A stretch of DNA of 64,000 nt from Delphinus delphis (GCF_949987515.2 NC_082683.1:102225918-102289917); one strand, 5' to 3'; positions 45,731 to 57,274 are shown, counted from the stretch's first letter. A program made the numbers and translations. Notes: generated by a model from the letters alone, not told the origin.

Positions 45731-46108
45731 CCATGAGGTTCATCTTGGCACTGTAACTCCCGAAGTATCGCTCATCGGTGTTGGGCGTGTGGCATTCATA
45801 CTCCCCAGCATCCCGGGCCTGGAGATCGGTGATGTGCAGTAAAGCCGAGTTCCCCTGGACCCTCTCCACGTAGATCTTCCCGCTGCGGACACGCTGGGTA
45901 TAGATGGCGTAAGGGAAGGAAGAGTCCATGGTGCTGACGATCTGGACCTCGCGCTCAGGGGCGGAAGGCAGGTAAATGGACCACTGGAAATTCTGCTCAG
46001 AAGGCCCCTGGTAGCCACTGACATTGCACCAGATGGTGATGTGGGAGCCCTCTGTGCGGTACAAGGGTCCTTCCTGGACGGCGACTTGCCGCTGTGCTGA
46101 CACTACCC
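45731..46108 (-). CDS. IGSF3: IGSF3 coding exon, Ig domain 1
   Basis: This 378-nt exon encodes the mature N-terminus and the first V-type Ig domain. It begins two bases into a codon (GG, then GTA GTG TCA: VVSAQRQ) after a polypyrimidine tract and CACAG. It ends ATG G before a strong GTAAGG donor. The G joins TG of the next exon to give Val, reading MNLM-V-IPDS. The Ig cysteines are in ITIWCNVSG and GEYECHTP, with the usual DAGEYEC strand-F motif, and NVS is a glycosylation sequon. The residues VVSAQ should follow the signal peptide cleavage region, but the ATG exon is not here. An MSTA-like LTR ends only about 40 bases from the donor. The open frame runs on past both splice sites, but the family alignment fixes the boundaries. 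Confidence 0.95.
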
Positions 46109-47094
46109 CTGTGGGGGAGACACACACAACAGGCTCACTTACTTCTCAGACCAAAATGCAAAGCAGGCAGCAATGTTCAAAGGTTTTGTTATTCGTGTGA
46201 CATGGTAATAATATAAGTAGCTTACTGGCCCTTTCTGAGGCGCTCTTTGATTTATAAATATTAATTAAAACACTGTGGTAAAGCACTGTCTCTAATTTGC
46301 ATATATGGGAATTTGATCACGCAAGGACATGGTTCTGTTACTTATTCAATGGCTGACTCTTGGGAAATTCATTGAGTCCCTCTGTCATTCATGCGGCAAT
46401 TTTATATCTATTTATTAATGCCCTTTATAAAGTTTTTAATAAAATGAGCAGGAAAAGTTGAATCCTTGGCACAAATTCAGAGGAAAACAAATACAACCAA
46501 CTGCCTTGCAATCTGCCTGATACTACATAAATGCTCCTTTCTTGATTAGAGGGCTGGGAGGAGGGAGTCCTGGGGCCCTTTCTTTGGTGCTGCACCCTTA
46601 TTTGCAAGAGGTAGCTACTCCCACGACACCATGTAGAGCATTCGTTACACCCTCTTTCCTCCATATGCGGGGGCAAAGCTGAGCTCCTGCAGGCCGCTGT
46701 TCGGAGTCCACATGAACAGGAATGGGAAGGGCTGACGCACATCCCTGACGCCCAGATGCCCACACGCCGCCGATGGGGGCAACTGACGGCGCCCCCCCCC
46801 CGTAACAAGGAAGTCGGGCTGCTTTGGAGACTGAGCTCTGATTCACCACCGGCCGCCCCACCCTCTGGCTGGGATACGCGTCTCCGCCTGGCCTCTGCCT
46901 GCCTTCTCCATGTTCTTAACATGGTCTCCCCTCGCAGACTCAGGGGCGGGAAATAGAGTGAGTTTGCTTACTCATTCCATGCCAGCACAACTGATTCTGC
47001 CTGAGCCACTGAGAAGGTGGGAGGGGGGCACACCCCTGTGGCCTTCCCCTTGACAGCAGGGGGCGCACAGCACTGTGGCAGAAAGAGCAGGGGA

Positions 47095-47425
47095 GGGCTA
47101 GTCACAGCTTTGCCAGGAACTGGAGCTGGCTGTGCCGTCTTGGACAAGCTGCTTTTCCTCTCTTGTACCTTGATCTCTTCATCCACAAAATGATTTCTGA
47201 GAAGGCTTTGGAGTGGACTAGCACGTGTGCCGATGCTGGCTTTGTCACTTATTAGATTCGTTGTGACCTTGGATAAGTTACTTAACCTCTCCAAGCTTCA
47301 GTTTTCTCATCTGTAAGATAGGGATAATCATGTGTGCCTCGCAGAGCTATCAAAAGACTTAATTAGATAACATATATAAAGCCCCTAGCATGGGGCCTAG
47401 CCCATAATTAGTCCTTAAGAAAGAG
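47095..47425 (+). repeat. MIR SINE copies, two in tandem
   Basis: 47225-47425 is clear: GCTTTGTCACTTATTAGATTC, GATAAGTTACTTAACCTCTCC, CTCATCTGTAAGATAGGG, TAGCATGGGGCCTAGC. 47095-47220 is a more diverged MIR-like piece (GACAAGCTGCTTTTCCTC). Confidence 0.75.
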
Positions 47426-48254
47426 CTGCTAGCTAGGGCCCCTCCTGGCTGGAATACTCTGTGGCTCTGGATCCAGAGAGGACAGGATTTGGGCCAGTGA
47501 GCCCTTAAGGACACGCCAATGGCCTCTTGACGATGACACCATTTGTGGGGTCGCCCACCTCCACCCACAGCTGCAGCCCACTCCCACTCCCATGAAAGCT
47601 TCTCCCACTCTCCCGCCAAAAGGCCATCACAGCTGCCCCAGCTTAAACTTATCTGCAGTGGATCCAGCTGGGGAACAGCCGGGACGGCTCAGATCCTAGC
47701 AGGATGCAGCTCTAAGCCCAGCCCGGGGGATGCCTGAGCCTCAAAGCAAGCTGATCTAATCTAAAACAGACGCTACAAGGAAAGGCCTGTGGCTCATAAA
47801 CTTTCATTCGTGCACAACCTTTTCTCCCAAACAAAATTTTACATGGAACCCCACCTCGGCTTAAGCAGCAGAAGCAAGGAAAGTGAAAAGGGGGGTGGGA
47901 GAGGTGGCAAATCAACAGATGGACGTGGTGCGTGAATTGACGTGATACATTCTGGTTGACAGCATTCACAACTATATTGAAGGTCATGGAGAAGACAGCT
48001 CATTAGTTATTTTCAGTATGTTAAAATTTAGTGTGTAACATTTTTACTGTGTCCTACAACAATTTAAAAATATATATATGTATATAATGACACTTGAACC
48101 AAATGTTTGCAGTACTCCAGAGATGCAGAACTTTGAGAACAATGTAACTACGTTCATAACTTTTAGGTCTCCCTGCATTTCGACAAAACAGCCGCAACCA
48201 CGCCCCCCCCGCTGCAAAGAAGGCTGCAAGCAGGTCAGGACCAGCCAGCATCTT

Positions 48255-48405
48255 TGTTAGGGCACTACTTCTCAACCTTAGACCCACACTGGGATCACCT
48301 GGAGAGCTTTAAAAACTAACAGGGCCCGGGCCCCACCCCATGTAACTGGTCTGGTGTGCAGAAGCCTGGGCATTAGGAGTTTTTAAAACTCTAATGCAGA
48401 GCAGT
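48255..48405. mobile_element. MER5-type hAT DNA transposon relic
   Basis: ACTTCTCAACCTTAGACCCAC, GATCACCTGGAGAGCTTTAAA, GGGCCCCACCCC and TGGGCATTAGGAGTTTTTAA match MER5A order. Confidence 0.85.
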
Positions 48406-49054
48406 GTCGAGATGTCTTTATCGACAGAGTGCCAGCCAGGTGCCCAAATTAAAGACCAGATCCTGATTTAAGACTCTCAACAGCTTTGAGCTCCTCCCTT
48501 TGCTGATTTGGGTCAAGAAAAGTTTTATTCTCCTCTAGTGAATGGGCAGAAGAAAGCAGCTGAGGCCCATCAGATACTGGCTATGATGATGCAATACTGA
48601 GCTCACCTAGACTGCATTCTATTTACAGACCTTACAAAAGCACTAGATCGGAGGATCATACACATCATTCCCCTGAAAGGTAAACAGTGTTAAGTGGCCT
48701 GAATGAGCCAGGGCATCAGGGTCAAAACAACTTGTCCGAGTCGGAAGCCGGTTAGAAACAGTCATGACAAATAAATAAATAAATAGATACTAGACTGTAC
48801 TTTAACCATACACATTCAGCTGCACCTGCTTATTAAATATCTTCTGCATTCCCTTCCGACCCCACAAAGGGCCTCTGACCCTTAAAAATAATGCTGCTCT
48901 TAGGAAGTGGACCTTAACATAGAAATAGAAATTAACTTTTTCTTCTCAACAGTTTAATTCCCATTCTATACCCCACATTCCCCATTTCCTTCTCCTGGCA
49001 CTGCCCCTGCTGTCCGGATCTCATTTTCCTAGATGCTGCTACCTTCAAAAAGAC

Positions 49055-49279
49055 AGAGCCCCGGGCTTCCCTGGTGGCGCAGTGGTTGAGAGTCCGCCTG
49101 CCGATGCAGGGGACACGGGTTCGTGCCCCAGTCCGGGAGGATCCCAAGTGCTGCGGAGCGTCTGGGCCCGTGGGCCATGGCCGCTGGGCCTGCGCGTCCG
49201 GAGCCTGTGCTCCACAACGGGAGAGGCCACAACAGTGAGAGGCCCCCATATCGCAAAGAAAAAAAAAAAAAGAGCCCCG
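49055..49279 (+). mobile_element. CHR-2-type SINE with target-site duplication
   Basis: Body 49064-49270 from GGCTTCCCTGGTGGCGCAG to an A tail. AGAGCCCCG is repeated at 49055-49063 and 49271-49279. Little diverged. Confidence 0.94.
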
Positions 49280-51341
49280 ACCCTGGCCAAGGCATCTCCT
49301 GACCCCACTGTCCCTTCCATCTTCCCTCTCAGCCTACAATAGAAGGTTCCTCTGGGCAGGGATCAAAAATAACATTTTTTACTTTAGACATTTCTGTACT
49401 CTTTGTTTTGCAATAAGTAAGTTATCACTTCTCTAAATTAAAATGATCCAAGTATTATATATAACTGTATAAAAAGGACTAGACACAAAAGACATAAAAA
49501 GAGTGGGAGACAAAAATAGGAACAAAAAACAAGGGCAACAAAAAATAGTAATGAATATGGTAGATATTAATCCAACTATATCAATAATCACTTTCAATAT
49601 CAATGGTCTAAACGTACCAATTAAAAGACAGAGATTGTCAGAGTGGATTAAAAACACTACCCAACTATATCTTGTCTACAAGAAACCCACTTTAGACATA
49701 AAGACAAACATTAAAAGTAAATGAATGGAGAAAAATATACCATGTTAACACTAATCAAAAGAGCTGAGTGGCTATATTAATTTTAGACAGACTTCAAAGT
49801 AAGGAAAATTATCAGGAATGAAGAAGGACATTACATAATGATTAAAGGAGTCAATTCTCCAAGAAGACATAACAGGTCTTATTGCATATGCACATAACAA
49901 CAGAGCATCAAACTACATGAGGCAAAAACTGATAGAACTGCAAGGAAAAAAAGATGAATCCACTAGCATAGTTGATGATGTCAACATCTCTCTCTCAGAA
50001 ATGGACAGAATCAGCAAGCAGTAAATCCATAAGAACATAGCTGAACTCAACAACACCTTCAATGAACTGGATACAATAGACATCTACAGACTATTTCATC
50101 CAACGACAGTAGAATACCCATTCTTCTCATGCTCACATGGAACATTCACCAACACAGACCACATTCTGGGCCATAAAATACCCCTTAACAAATTTTAGAA
50201 TATAGAAATCATATAATATCTGCTGGTAGACCAAAATGGAATTAAACTAGAAACCAATAATAGAAAGATAACTGGAAAATACCAAAATATGTGGAGATTA
50301 AACAAAACACCTCTGAATAACACACGGGTCACAGAAGAAAATCTCAAGAGAAATTTAAAAAAATACTTTTAAACTATCAATAAATGAAAATTAAAATATG
50401 ACTTAGCAAAACCTATGATATGCAGGGAAAGCAGTGCTTAGAGGAAAATTTATAGCATTGAATTAGAAAAGAATAAAAATCTTAAGTCAATAATCTAAGT
50501 TTCTACCTTAGGAAATTAGGAAAGGAGGAGTAAAGTAAATCCAAAGTAAGCAGAAGAAATAAGAATTAGGGTAGAAATCAATGAAATTAAAAACAGAAAA
50601 TCAACAGAGAAAAGTCAATGAAACCAAAAGCTGTTTTTTTGAAAATATCAATAAAACCAATAAGCCTGTAGCCAGGTTAACAAAGAAAAAAAGAGGGTAC
50701 AAGTTATTAATATCCAAAATGAAAGAGGAAATTATAAGATTCTATGGAAATTAAAAGAATAATAAAGAAATCCTATGAACAACTGTATGATCACAAATTT
50801 GATAACCTAGATAAAACGGACCAATTCCTTGAAATATACAATCCGCAAAAACTCACACAAGAAGCAAAGATGATCTGAATAGGTCTATACCTATTAAAGA
50901 CACTGAATCAATAATTAATAACCGTCCAAAACAGAAAGCACCAGGCCCAGATGGGGTCACTGGCGAATTCTACCGAACATTTAAGGAAGAAAGTATACCA
51001 ATTCTCTACACTCTCTTTCATAGGATGGAAACAGAGGGAATACCCCCTCCTAACTCATTCTATCAGGCCAGCATTACCCTAATACCAAAATCAACAAAGG
51101 CATTATAAGAAAACTACAGACAAATATTTCTCATGAACATAGGTGCAAAAATTCTCAACAAAATATTAGCAAATTGAATCCAAAAAATATAAAAAGAATT
51201 ATATACCAGAACCAAATGAGATTCATCCCAGGTGTAGTTGTTCAACATTCGAAAATCAATCAATGTATTATCACATACCACATCAAACTAAAAAAGAAAA
51301 ACCACATGGTCATATCAACAGATGCAGAAAAAGTATTTGAC

Positions 51342-51578
51342 AAAATTCAACACCCAGGGTTTCCCTGGTGGCGCAGTGGTTGAGAGTCTGCCTGCCGATG
51401 CAGGGGACACGGGTTCGTGCCCTGGTCCGGGTAGATCCCACATACCGTGGGACGGCTGGGCCCGTGAGCCATGGCCGCTGAGCCTGCGCGTCCGGAGCCT
51501 GTGCTCCGCAACGGGAGAGGCCACAGCAGTGAGAGGCCCATGTACCGCAAAAAAAAAAAAAAAAAAATTCAACACCCA
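51342..51578 (+). mobile_element. CHR-2-type SINE in the older L1, 15-bp target-site duplication
   Basis: Body 51357-51563, from GGTTTCCCTGGTGGCGCAG to a 19-base A tail. AAAATTCAACACCCA occurs exactly at 51342-51356 and 51564-51578. Confidence 0.95.
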
Positions 51579-52199
51579 ATCATTAAGAAAACTCACAGTA
51601 AACTAGGAACAGAATAGAACTTCCTCAACTTGATAAAGACTACCTACAAAAAACCTATAGCTAACATCACACTTAATGGTGAGAAACTCAAAGCTTTCCC
51701 GCTAAGATCAGGAACAATGCAAAGATGTCCCTTCTCACCATTCCTTTTCAATAAGGCAAGAAAAAGACTTAAAAGGTATATATATTGGGAAGGAAGACAT
51801 AAAACTGTCTTTGTTTGCGGGTGACATGATTGCCTATGTAAAAATAAAAAAGTTTTTATTGACAAAGAAACTCCTGAACTAAGAGATTACAGCAAGACTG
51901 CAGGATACAAGAGGTTAATGTACAAAAGTCAACTGCTTTCCTATATACCAATAATGAATAAATAGAATCTAAAAGTAAAAGCCCAATACCATTTACATTA
52001 GCATCATAAATATAGTCAACTGATCTCTGACACAGGTCAAAGGAAAAACAGTGGAGTAAAGATGGTCTCTTCAACAAATGGTGTTCAAACTACTAGACAC
52101 TCACATAAAAAAAAAAAAGAATCTAGACACAAACCTTACACTCTTCACAAAAATTAACTCAAAATAGATCACAGACCTAATTGTAAAATGCAAAACTAT

Positions 52200-52565
52200 A
52201 AAACTCCTAAGAGTGGACTTCCCTGGTGGCGCAGTGGTTAAGAACCCGCCTGCCAATGCAGGGGACATGGGTTTGAGCCCTGGTCCGGGAAGATCCCACA
52301 TGCCGTGGAGCAACTGGGCCCGTGCGCCACAACTACTGAGCCTGTGCTCTGGAGCCCGCGAGCCACAACTACTGAGCCCACATGCCACAACTACTGAACC
52401 CGTATGCTTAGAGCCCGTGCTCCGCAACAAGAGAAGCCACCGCATTGAGAAGCCCACGCACCGCAATGAAGAGTGGCCCCCACTCGCTGCAACTAGAGAA
52501 AGCCCGCGTGCAGCAACGAAGACCCAATGCAACCATAAATAAATTAATTAATTAAAAACTCCTAA
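52200..52565 (+). mobile_element. CHR-1-type SINE in the older L1, 11-bp target-site duplication
   Basis: Body 52211-52554: GGACTTCCCTGGTGGCGCAG, repeated GCCACAACTACTGAGCC units, CAGCAACGAAGACCCAATGC, (AATT)n tail. AAAACTCCTAA is repeated at 52200-52210 and 52555-52565. Confidence 0.95.
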
Positions 52566-53070
52566 AAGATAACATAGGAGAAAACCCAGATGACCTTGGG
52601 TATGGTGATGTCCTTTCAGTCCTAGTACCAAAGGCATTATCCATGAAAGCAATAAATGATAAGTTGGCCTTCATTAAAATTTAAAACATCTGCTCTGCAA
52701 AAGCCAATATCAAGAGAATTAGAAGACAAGCCACAGACTGGGAGAAAATACTTGTGAAAGACACATCTGATAATGAACTGTACTGTAAAACATAAAATGA
52801 ACTCCTAAAACAAAGAAAAAAAAAACAACCTGATTAAAAGATGGGCCAAAGACCTTAACAGACACCTCACCAAAGAAGATATACAGATGGCAAGTAAGCA
52901 TATGAAAGGATGGTCCCTCCACATCATACATCATCAGGGAAATGCAAATTAAAGCAAAAATGAGATACTACTACACACCTAGTAGAATGACCAAAATTTG
53001 GAATGCTGACAACACCAAATGCTGGTGAGGATGCAGAGCAACAGGAATGCTCATTCACTGCTGGTGGACA

Positions 53071-53565
53071 TGTTAGGGGAAGCACTGACTGAAACCGCCC
53101 ACCCTGGCCAGGCAAAGACAGTAACAATTTGCATGAGTTATTTTACAACAGGAGATCTGGTAAGGAACACATAACTTACAAGCCACCAACAACCGGAAGA
53201 ATTCGGGAAAGGTCAAAAGGAGAGAGAAGACGCCAGTTCACATGTCCAACCAACCTCCCAGAATCCTCCTCGCTGGAATCCATCTTGGCTGAGTGACGTG
53301 CATGCCACCGGGAAGGACGCTGAGTCAGAATGATTGGCTAGAAACAACCCGGAAACTAATCCCATCACCATAAAACCTGAGACTGTGAGCCACGTGGCAG
53401 AGCAGTCCTCCTGGGTTCCCTTACCCTCCTGCCCTCCGCCCAGGCGCTCCTTGCCAATAAAGTCTCCTGCTTTGTCAGCTCGTGTGTCTCCTCGGACAAT
53501 TCATTTCCGAGAGTTAGACGAGAGCCCGCTCTCGGGCCCTGGAAGGGGTCTCCCTTCCTGCAACA
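53071..53565 (+). mobile_element. Solo ERV LTR (class I-like), 495 bp, inside the older L1
   Basis: Starts TGTTAGGGG and ends CTGCAACA, the TG...CA ends of a retroviral LTR. It has GATTGGCT (CAAT-like) near 53333, CCATAAAA (TATA-like) near 53369, AATAAA at 53456-53461 and a GC-rich R-U5 end. L1 sequence reads CTGGTG-GACA before it and GAAATGCAAAATGG after it. The LTR therefore sits between GACA and GAAA, a 4-bp target duplication with one change. No internal gag, pol or env remains; a solo LTR by recombination. Confidence 0.9.
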
Positions 53566-54363
53566 GAAATGCAAAATGGTACTGATGCTCTATGCTCTGG
53601 AGGGCAGCCTTGTGGTATCTTGCAAAAGTAACCATATTCCTACCAAACAATTCAGCAATTGCACTCCTTAGTATTTACACAAAGCAATTGAAAACTTCTG
53701 TCTACACAAACACCTACACATGGATATGTACAGCAGCTCTCTTCATATCTGCCAAAACTTGGAAGCAAATGAGATGTCCTTCAGTAGGTGAATGGATACA
53801 TAAGCTGTGATACATCCAGACAATGGAATATTATTCAGCAGTGAAAAGAAATGGGCTATCAAGCCATGAAAGGACACGGAGGAACTTGAAAATACGTATT
53901 ATTATGTGAAAGAAGCCCATCAGAAAATGCTACACACTGTATGATTCCAAGTAAATGACATTCTGAAAAAAGCAAAACTATGGAGACAAATCAGTCTCCA
54001 TAAAGATCAGTGGTCGTGAGGGCAGGGATATGAATACGGAGAGCACAAAGTATTTTTAGGGCAGTGAAAATACTCTGTATGATACTATCAATACAATGAT
54101 GGATATATGTCGTTCATTATACATTTGTCCAAACCCACAGAATGTATAACACCAAGAGTGAACCCTGAGGTCAACTATGGACTTTGGATGATTATGATGT
54201 TTTAATACAGGTTCATTCTTGGTTAAAAAACGTACCACTCTGATGAGTGATGTTGATAATGCGGCAATTTATGAATGTGTGGGGACTAAAGGGATATGGA
54301 AAATCTCTGTATCTTCCTCTCAATCTTACTGAAAAACCAAAACTGCTCTAAAGAAAATAAAGT

Positions 54364-54705
54364 CCTTATAAAGAACTCATACAACTCAACAGCAAAGAAA
54401 CAATCTGATTAAAAAGTGGGCAGAGGATCTGAACAGATGTTTTTTCCAAAGAAGATACACAAATGGCCAATAGACACGCGAAAAGATGCTCAACATCGTC
54501 AGGGAAATGCAACTTAAAATCACAATGAGGCATCAGCTCACATGTATTAGAATGGCTATTATCAAAAAGACAAGAAAAAACAAGTGTTGGTGAGGATGTG
54601 GAGAAAAGGGAATCTCTGTGCTCCGTGGGTGGGAATATAAATTGATGCAGCCGCTATGGAAAACAATACTGAGGTTCCTCAAAAAAATTAAAAAATAGTA
54701 CTACC
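54364..54705 (+). repeat. L1 3' ORF2-end fragment
   Basis: GAACTCATACAACTCAACAGC, GGCAGAGGATCTGAACAG, GAAATGCAACTTAAAATCAC and TGTTGGTGAGGATGTGGAG are the ORF2 C-terminal region, already covered once in the previous L1. So this is a separate 5'-truncated L1. It stops abruptly at TAGTACTACC. Confidence 0.85.
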
Positions 54706-54945
54706 GGGCTTGCCTGGTGGTGCAGTGGTTGAGAGTCTGCCTGCCGATGCGCGGGACACGGGTTCGTGCGCCGATGCGGGGGACACGGGTTCGTGCCCCG
54801 GTCCGGGAAGATCCCACATGCCGCAGAGCGGCTGGGCCCGTGAGCCATTGCCGCTGAGCCTGCGCGTCCGGAGCCTGTGCTCCGCAACGGGAGAGGCCAC
54901 AGCAGTGAGAGGCCCGTGTACCGCAAACAAACCAACCAACCAACC
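54706..54945 (+). mobile_element. CHR-2-type SINE with internal duplication and no target duplication
   Basis: Begins GGGCTTGCCTGGTGGTGCAG and ends CCGCAAACAAACC with a CCAA-type tail in place of poly(A). A 27-bp unit covering the B-box region is tandemly duplicated (54743-54769 and 54770-54796). I find no flanking direct repeat. Confidence 0.92.
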
Positions 54946-55079
54946 ATTGGGGAGTTTGGGTCTTTTGCGCATTAGGCGCCTGCAATAAACGCTGTACCTT
55001 GCTTCACCACAACCCAGTGTCAGTAGATTGGCTTTGCTGTGTGCATCAAGGAAGCAGACCTGAGTGTGGTTCAGTAACA
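54946..55079 (+). mobile_element. ERV LTR fragment (R-U5 end)
   Basis: ATTGGGGAGTTTGGGTC, AATAAA at 54984-54989, GCTTCACCACAACCCAGTG, GATTGGCTTTGCTGTG, and the end GTTCAGTAACA look like the 3' third of a class I LTR. Its 5' part is missing where the SINE abuts it. Confidence 0.7.
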
Positions 55080-55190
55080 ATTTCACAACATCTACAATAC
55101 CGAATCATTGTTGTACACTTGACACTAATATAATGTTAAATGTCAATGATATCTCAAAAAAATAAATTTTTTAAAATAAGAAAAGAGACT
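55080..55190 (+). repeat. L1 3' tail-like fragment
   Basis: TTGTACACTTGACACTAATA, ATGTCAATGATATCTC and AAATAAATTTTTTAAAATAA are typical of an L1 3' end. Confidence 0.6.
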
Positions 55191-55289
55191 CTTAAAAAAA
55201 CAAAGAGAGAAAAGGACGAGAAAGAAAATACTGGGTAATAGAATGGCAAGTGATTAAGGAATGCAGGAACTGAGGAGGAGCAGCCGTGG

Positions 55290-55638
55290 GGCAGGGTCCT
55301 GGTTCCTCCTCAAGGAGAAAAACATCAACAATACCTTTGAGTTCTTCTGCAGGTACTAAGGTCCCCACCCAGGTGGAGGATGGTAACTTCAGGCTGAGCA
55401 CAAGATTCCTGGAGCACTGGCCTGTTACTTCACCACCAACCAATCAAAAGAAAGTCTGCAAACCGTGGAAGGTAACGAAGACTCTGACCCCCTCCGCAAA
55501 TGATTCTCCCTTTCAGGGTCAAGCAGAATCTTGGAGCTGGGTTTGGCCAGCCTCCTGAATAGAGCAACCTTTCCTTTCCGGCCAACATGTGTCTCTTGTA
55601 TTGCCTTTCAAGCAGCAAGCAGCCAGGCCCAAGTAACA
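55290..55638 (+). mobile_element. LTR fragment (ERV1-like)
   Basis: CCTGTTACTTCACCACCAACC, TTTGGCCAGCCTCCTGAATAG, CCTTTCCGGCCAACATGTGTC and the end GCCCAAGTAACA match an LTR 3' half. Left limit uncertain. Confidence 0.55.
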
Positions 55639-55699
55639 AGAAAGACTATATATTTGGTCTTTGTCCCCTAGTTCCTGGCCCACAGCTCCTAAAACTCTG

Positions 55700-56070
55700 G
55701 GAATTTCCTTAGCTATAGAGTCTTTTGTTATTCACAAGGAGACTCTGACCATACAGAAGTTGTTGCTAATGAGGTCATTCAAGGTAGGCCCTTAGATATT
55801 TTCAAGAGAGGGCTGGAATGTTCAGCCCCACCCTCTGAAGTCCAGGGAGGAGAAAGGGGTTGGAAGTTGAGTTTAATCACCAATGGCCAATGATTTAATC
55901 AATCGTGCCTATGTAATAGCACCCCGCCCTCCAGCCCCAGATAAAAACCCTAAATGACAGGATTAGAACTTCCAGGTCAATGTGCTGGGAGGGTGGCACA
56001 CCCGGAGAGGGCCTGGAAGCTACTCCCCCATACCTTGCCCTAGGTACTGAATACGGCTGACCTGTGTGAC
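55700..56070 (+). mobile_element. LTR fragment (ERVL-like)
   Basis: GAGTTTAATCACCAATGGCC, ATGATTTAATCAATCGTGCC, AGATAAAAACCCTAAATGAC and CACCCGGAGAGGGCCTGGAAG follow a known mammalian LTR order. Subfamily not resolved. Confidence 0.65.
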
Positions 56071-56430
56071 CAAAAGGAAATGCAGAAATGATGGAGTGTG
56101 ATTTCCAAAGTTGGTCATAAAAAAACACTGGGGTTTTCACCGTGCTCTCTGGGATCACATACCCTGAGGAAAGCCAAATGCCATGTCATGAGGACATCAA
56201 AGCAGCCCTGTGACCAGGTCCACGTGAAGCCTAGTGCCGACAACCAGCGTATAACTAAGCCTCCTAGGAGCTCCTTCCTCCAGCCCTTGCCAAGCCTTCA
56301 GACGACTGCAGCCCCAAATGACATCTTGACTGAACCCCCCTGGGAGCCCCAGTGTCAGAGTTTCACGGTTAAGATGCTCTTGAATTCCTGATCCACAGAA
56401 ACTGTGAGAGATAATAAATGTTAACTGTTG
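56071..56430 (+). mobile_element. MaLR-type LTR fragment (MLT1-like)
   Basis: ATGCCATGTCATGAGGACATC, CCTTCAGACGACTGCAGCCC, GAATTCCTGATCCACAGAAAC and GAGATAATAAATGTTAACTG in order. Abuts the previous LTR. Confidence 0.7.
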
Positions 56431-56492
56431 TTTTTTTGGTTTGGTTTTGGGTTTTTTTGTTTTGTTTTGCTTTAAGAATTATACTCACAATT

Positions 56493-56540
56493 GCAATAAC
56501 TACTGGTTTAGCAGTTTAGCAATAACTACTGGTTTAGCAG
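56493..56540 (+). repeat. 26-bp tandem duplication
   Basis: GCAATAACTACTGGTTTAGC begins at 56493 and again at 56519. Confidence 0.95.
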
Positions 56541-57274
56541 AACACAGTTTCTCCCATCAAGATTTTTATTTTAGGACAATTTTTATTTTAAGAGCAGTTT
56601 TACATTTGCAATAAAATTGAGAAGAATTTACTGTTCTTTTAGTCTTAAGTGTTGGAGTAATTTGTTTTGTACCAACATGTATCTAATATAGACACCTGTG
56701 GGTCCTAAGATTGAAAGAAAAATTAAATTGCATGCACTTGTGTGTGTTCTTCTAGAAAAAAAGTCCATGAACTTCAAAAGATAAAGAGATTCAAGACCCA
56801 GAAAAAAAGATTAAGAATCACTGATTTAGACAATAAATGGTCAGTGGGAAAGGCTACATCCTTTTAGATTAGTTTTGGCAGTCTGTAATCCATAAACACA
56901 TGATATCACTTAACTAGTTTTTCAAGCTATTGCTTGTCCAAGTTTGCTCCCACTTTTTCCTTCGTGCTGAGTCCTAGACAACCTGGCTAGAGGCAACGTG
57001 ATTCAGGAGTTAGTGAGCAGGGAGGTGTGGCTGCGCCTGTGAAAGCCAGCTTCCCACGCATTTTTTGAACATGCCTGGGCGCAGGGACACACATCTCTAA
57101 GCACGGGATCCAATTTCTGAGTTCAAGATGCATAAGTGAGCATGTCAAAGTGTCAGAAGGATCTAGCTCACCACTCCACATCTCCTGTTCCAGTTGTGAC
57201 CTCTATAATCCTCAGAGCTCAAACAGCACACAGTTGTTAGGAATTCTGCATGTGCCTCGGCCACACTAGTATAT

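Larger units (their letters stand above)
5200..46108 (-). other. IGSF3: IGSF3 gene, coding span seen in this window (Ig1 exon to stop codon)
   Basis: Nine minus-strand exons splice into one open frame. They encode eight V-type Ig domains, a single transmembrane segment and a short cytoplasmic tail. The domain order, the EWI tripeptide in Ig2 and the C-terminal end match human IGSF3 as I recall it (about 1,194 residues). The exons here sum to 3,533 nt; a start exon of about 43 nt would give roughly 1,191 residues. All Ig exons have 1-1 phase, so each is a self-contained, skippable domain unit. IGSF3 is a cell-surface glycoprotein of the EWI subfamily (with PTGFRN, CD101 and IGSF8) that associates with tetraspanins. 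Recessive human mutations cause congenital lacrimal duct defects. No promoter or CpG-island start lies in the window. The gene looks intact: I found no stop or frameshift in any exon. Confidence 0.96.
49440..54363 (+). mobile_element. Older L1 LINE (L1MA/MB-like), split by two SINEs and a solo LTR
   Basis: Broken ORF2 is readable from ITFNINGLNVPIKRQRLSEW at the start, through a reverse transcriptase part near 50930-51790, to an L1MA/MB-type 3' UTR (GCAAAACTATGGAGACA, TTTAGGGCAGTGAAAATACTC, GTATGATACTATCAATAC, ATACATTTGTCCAAACCCAC) ending near 54363. Far more diverged than the L1 at 39.6-44.8 kb. Insertions at 51357-51563, 52211-52554 and 53071-53565 removed, the parts follow one L1 order. 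Confidence 0.9.
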
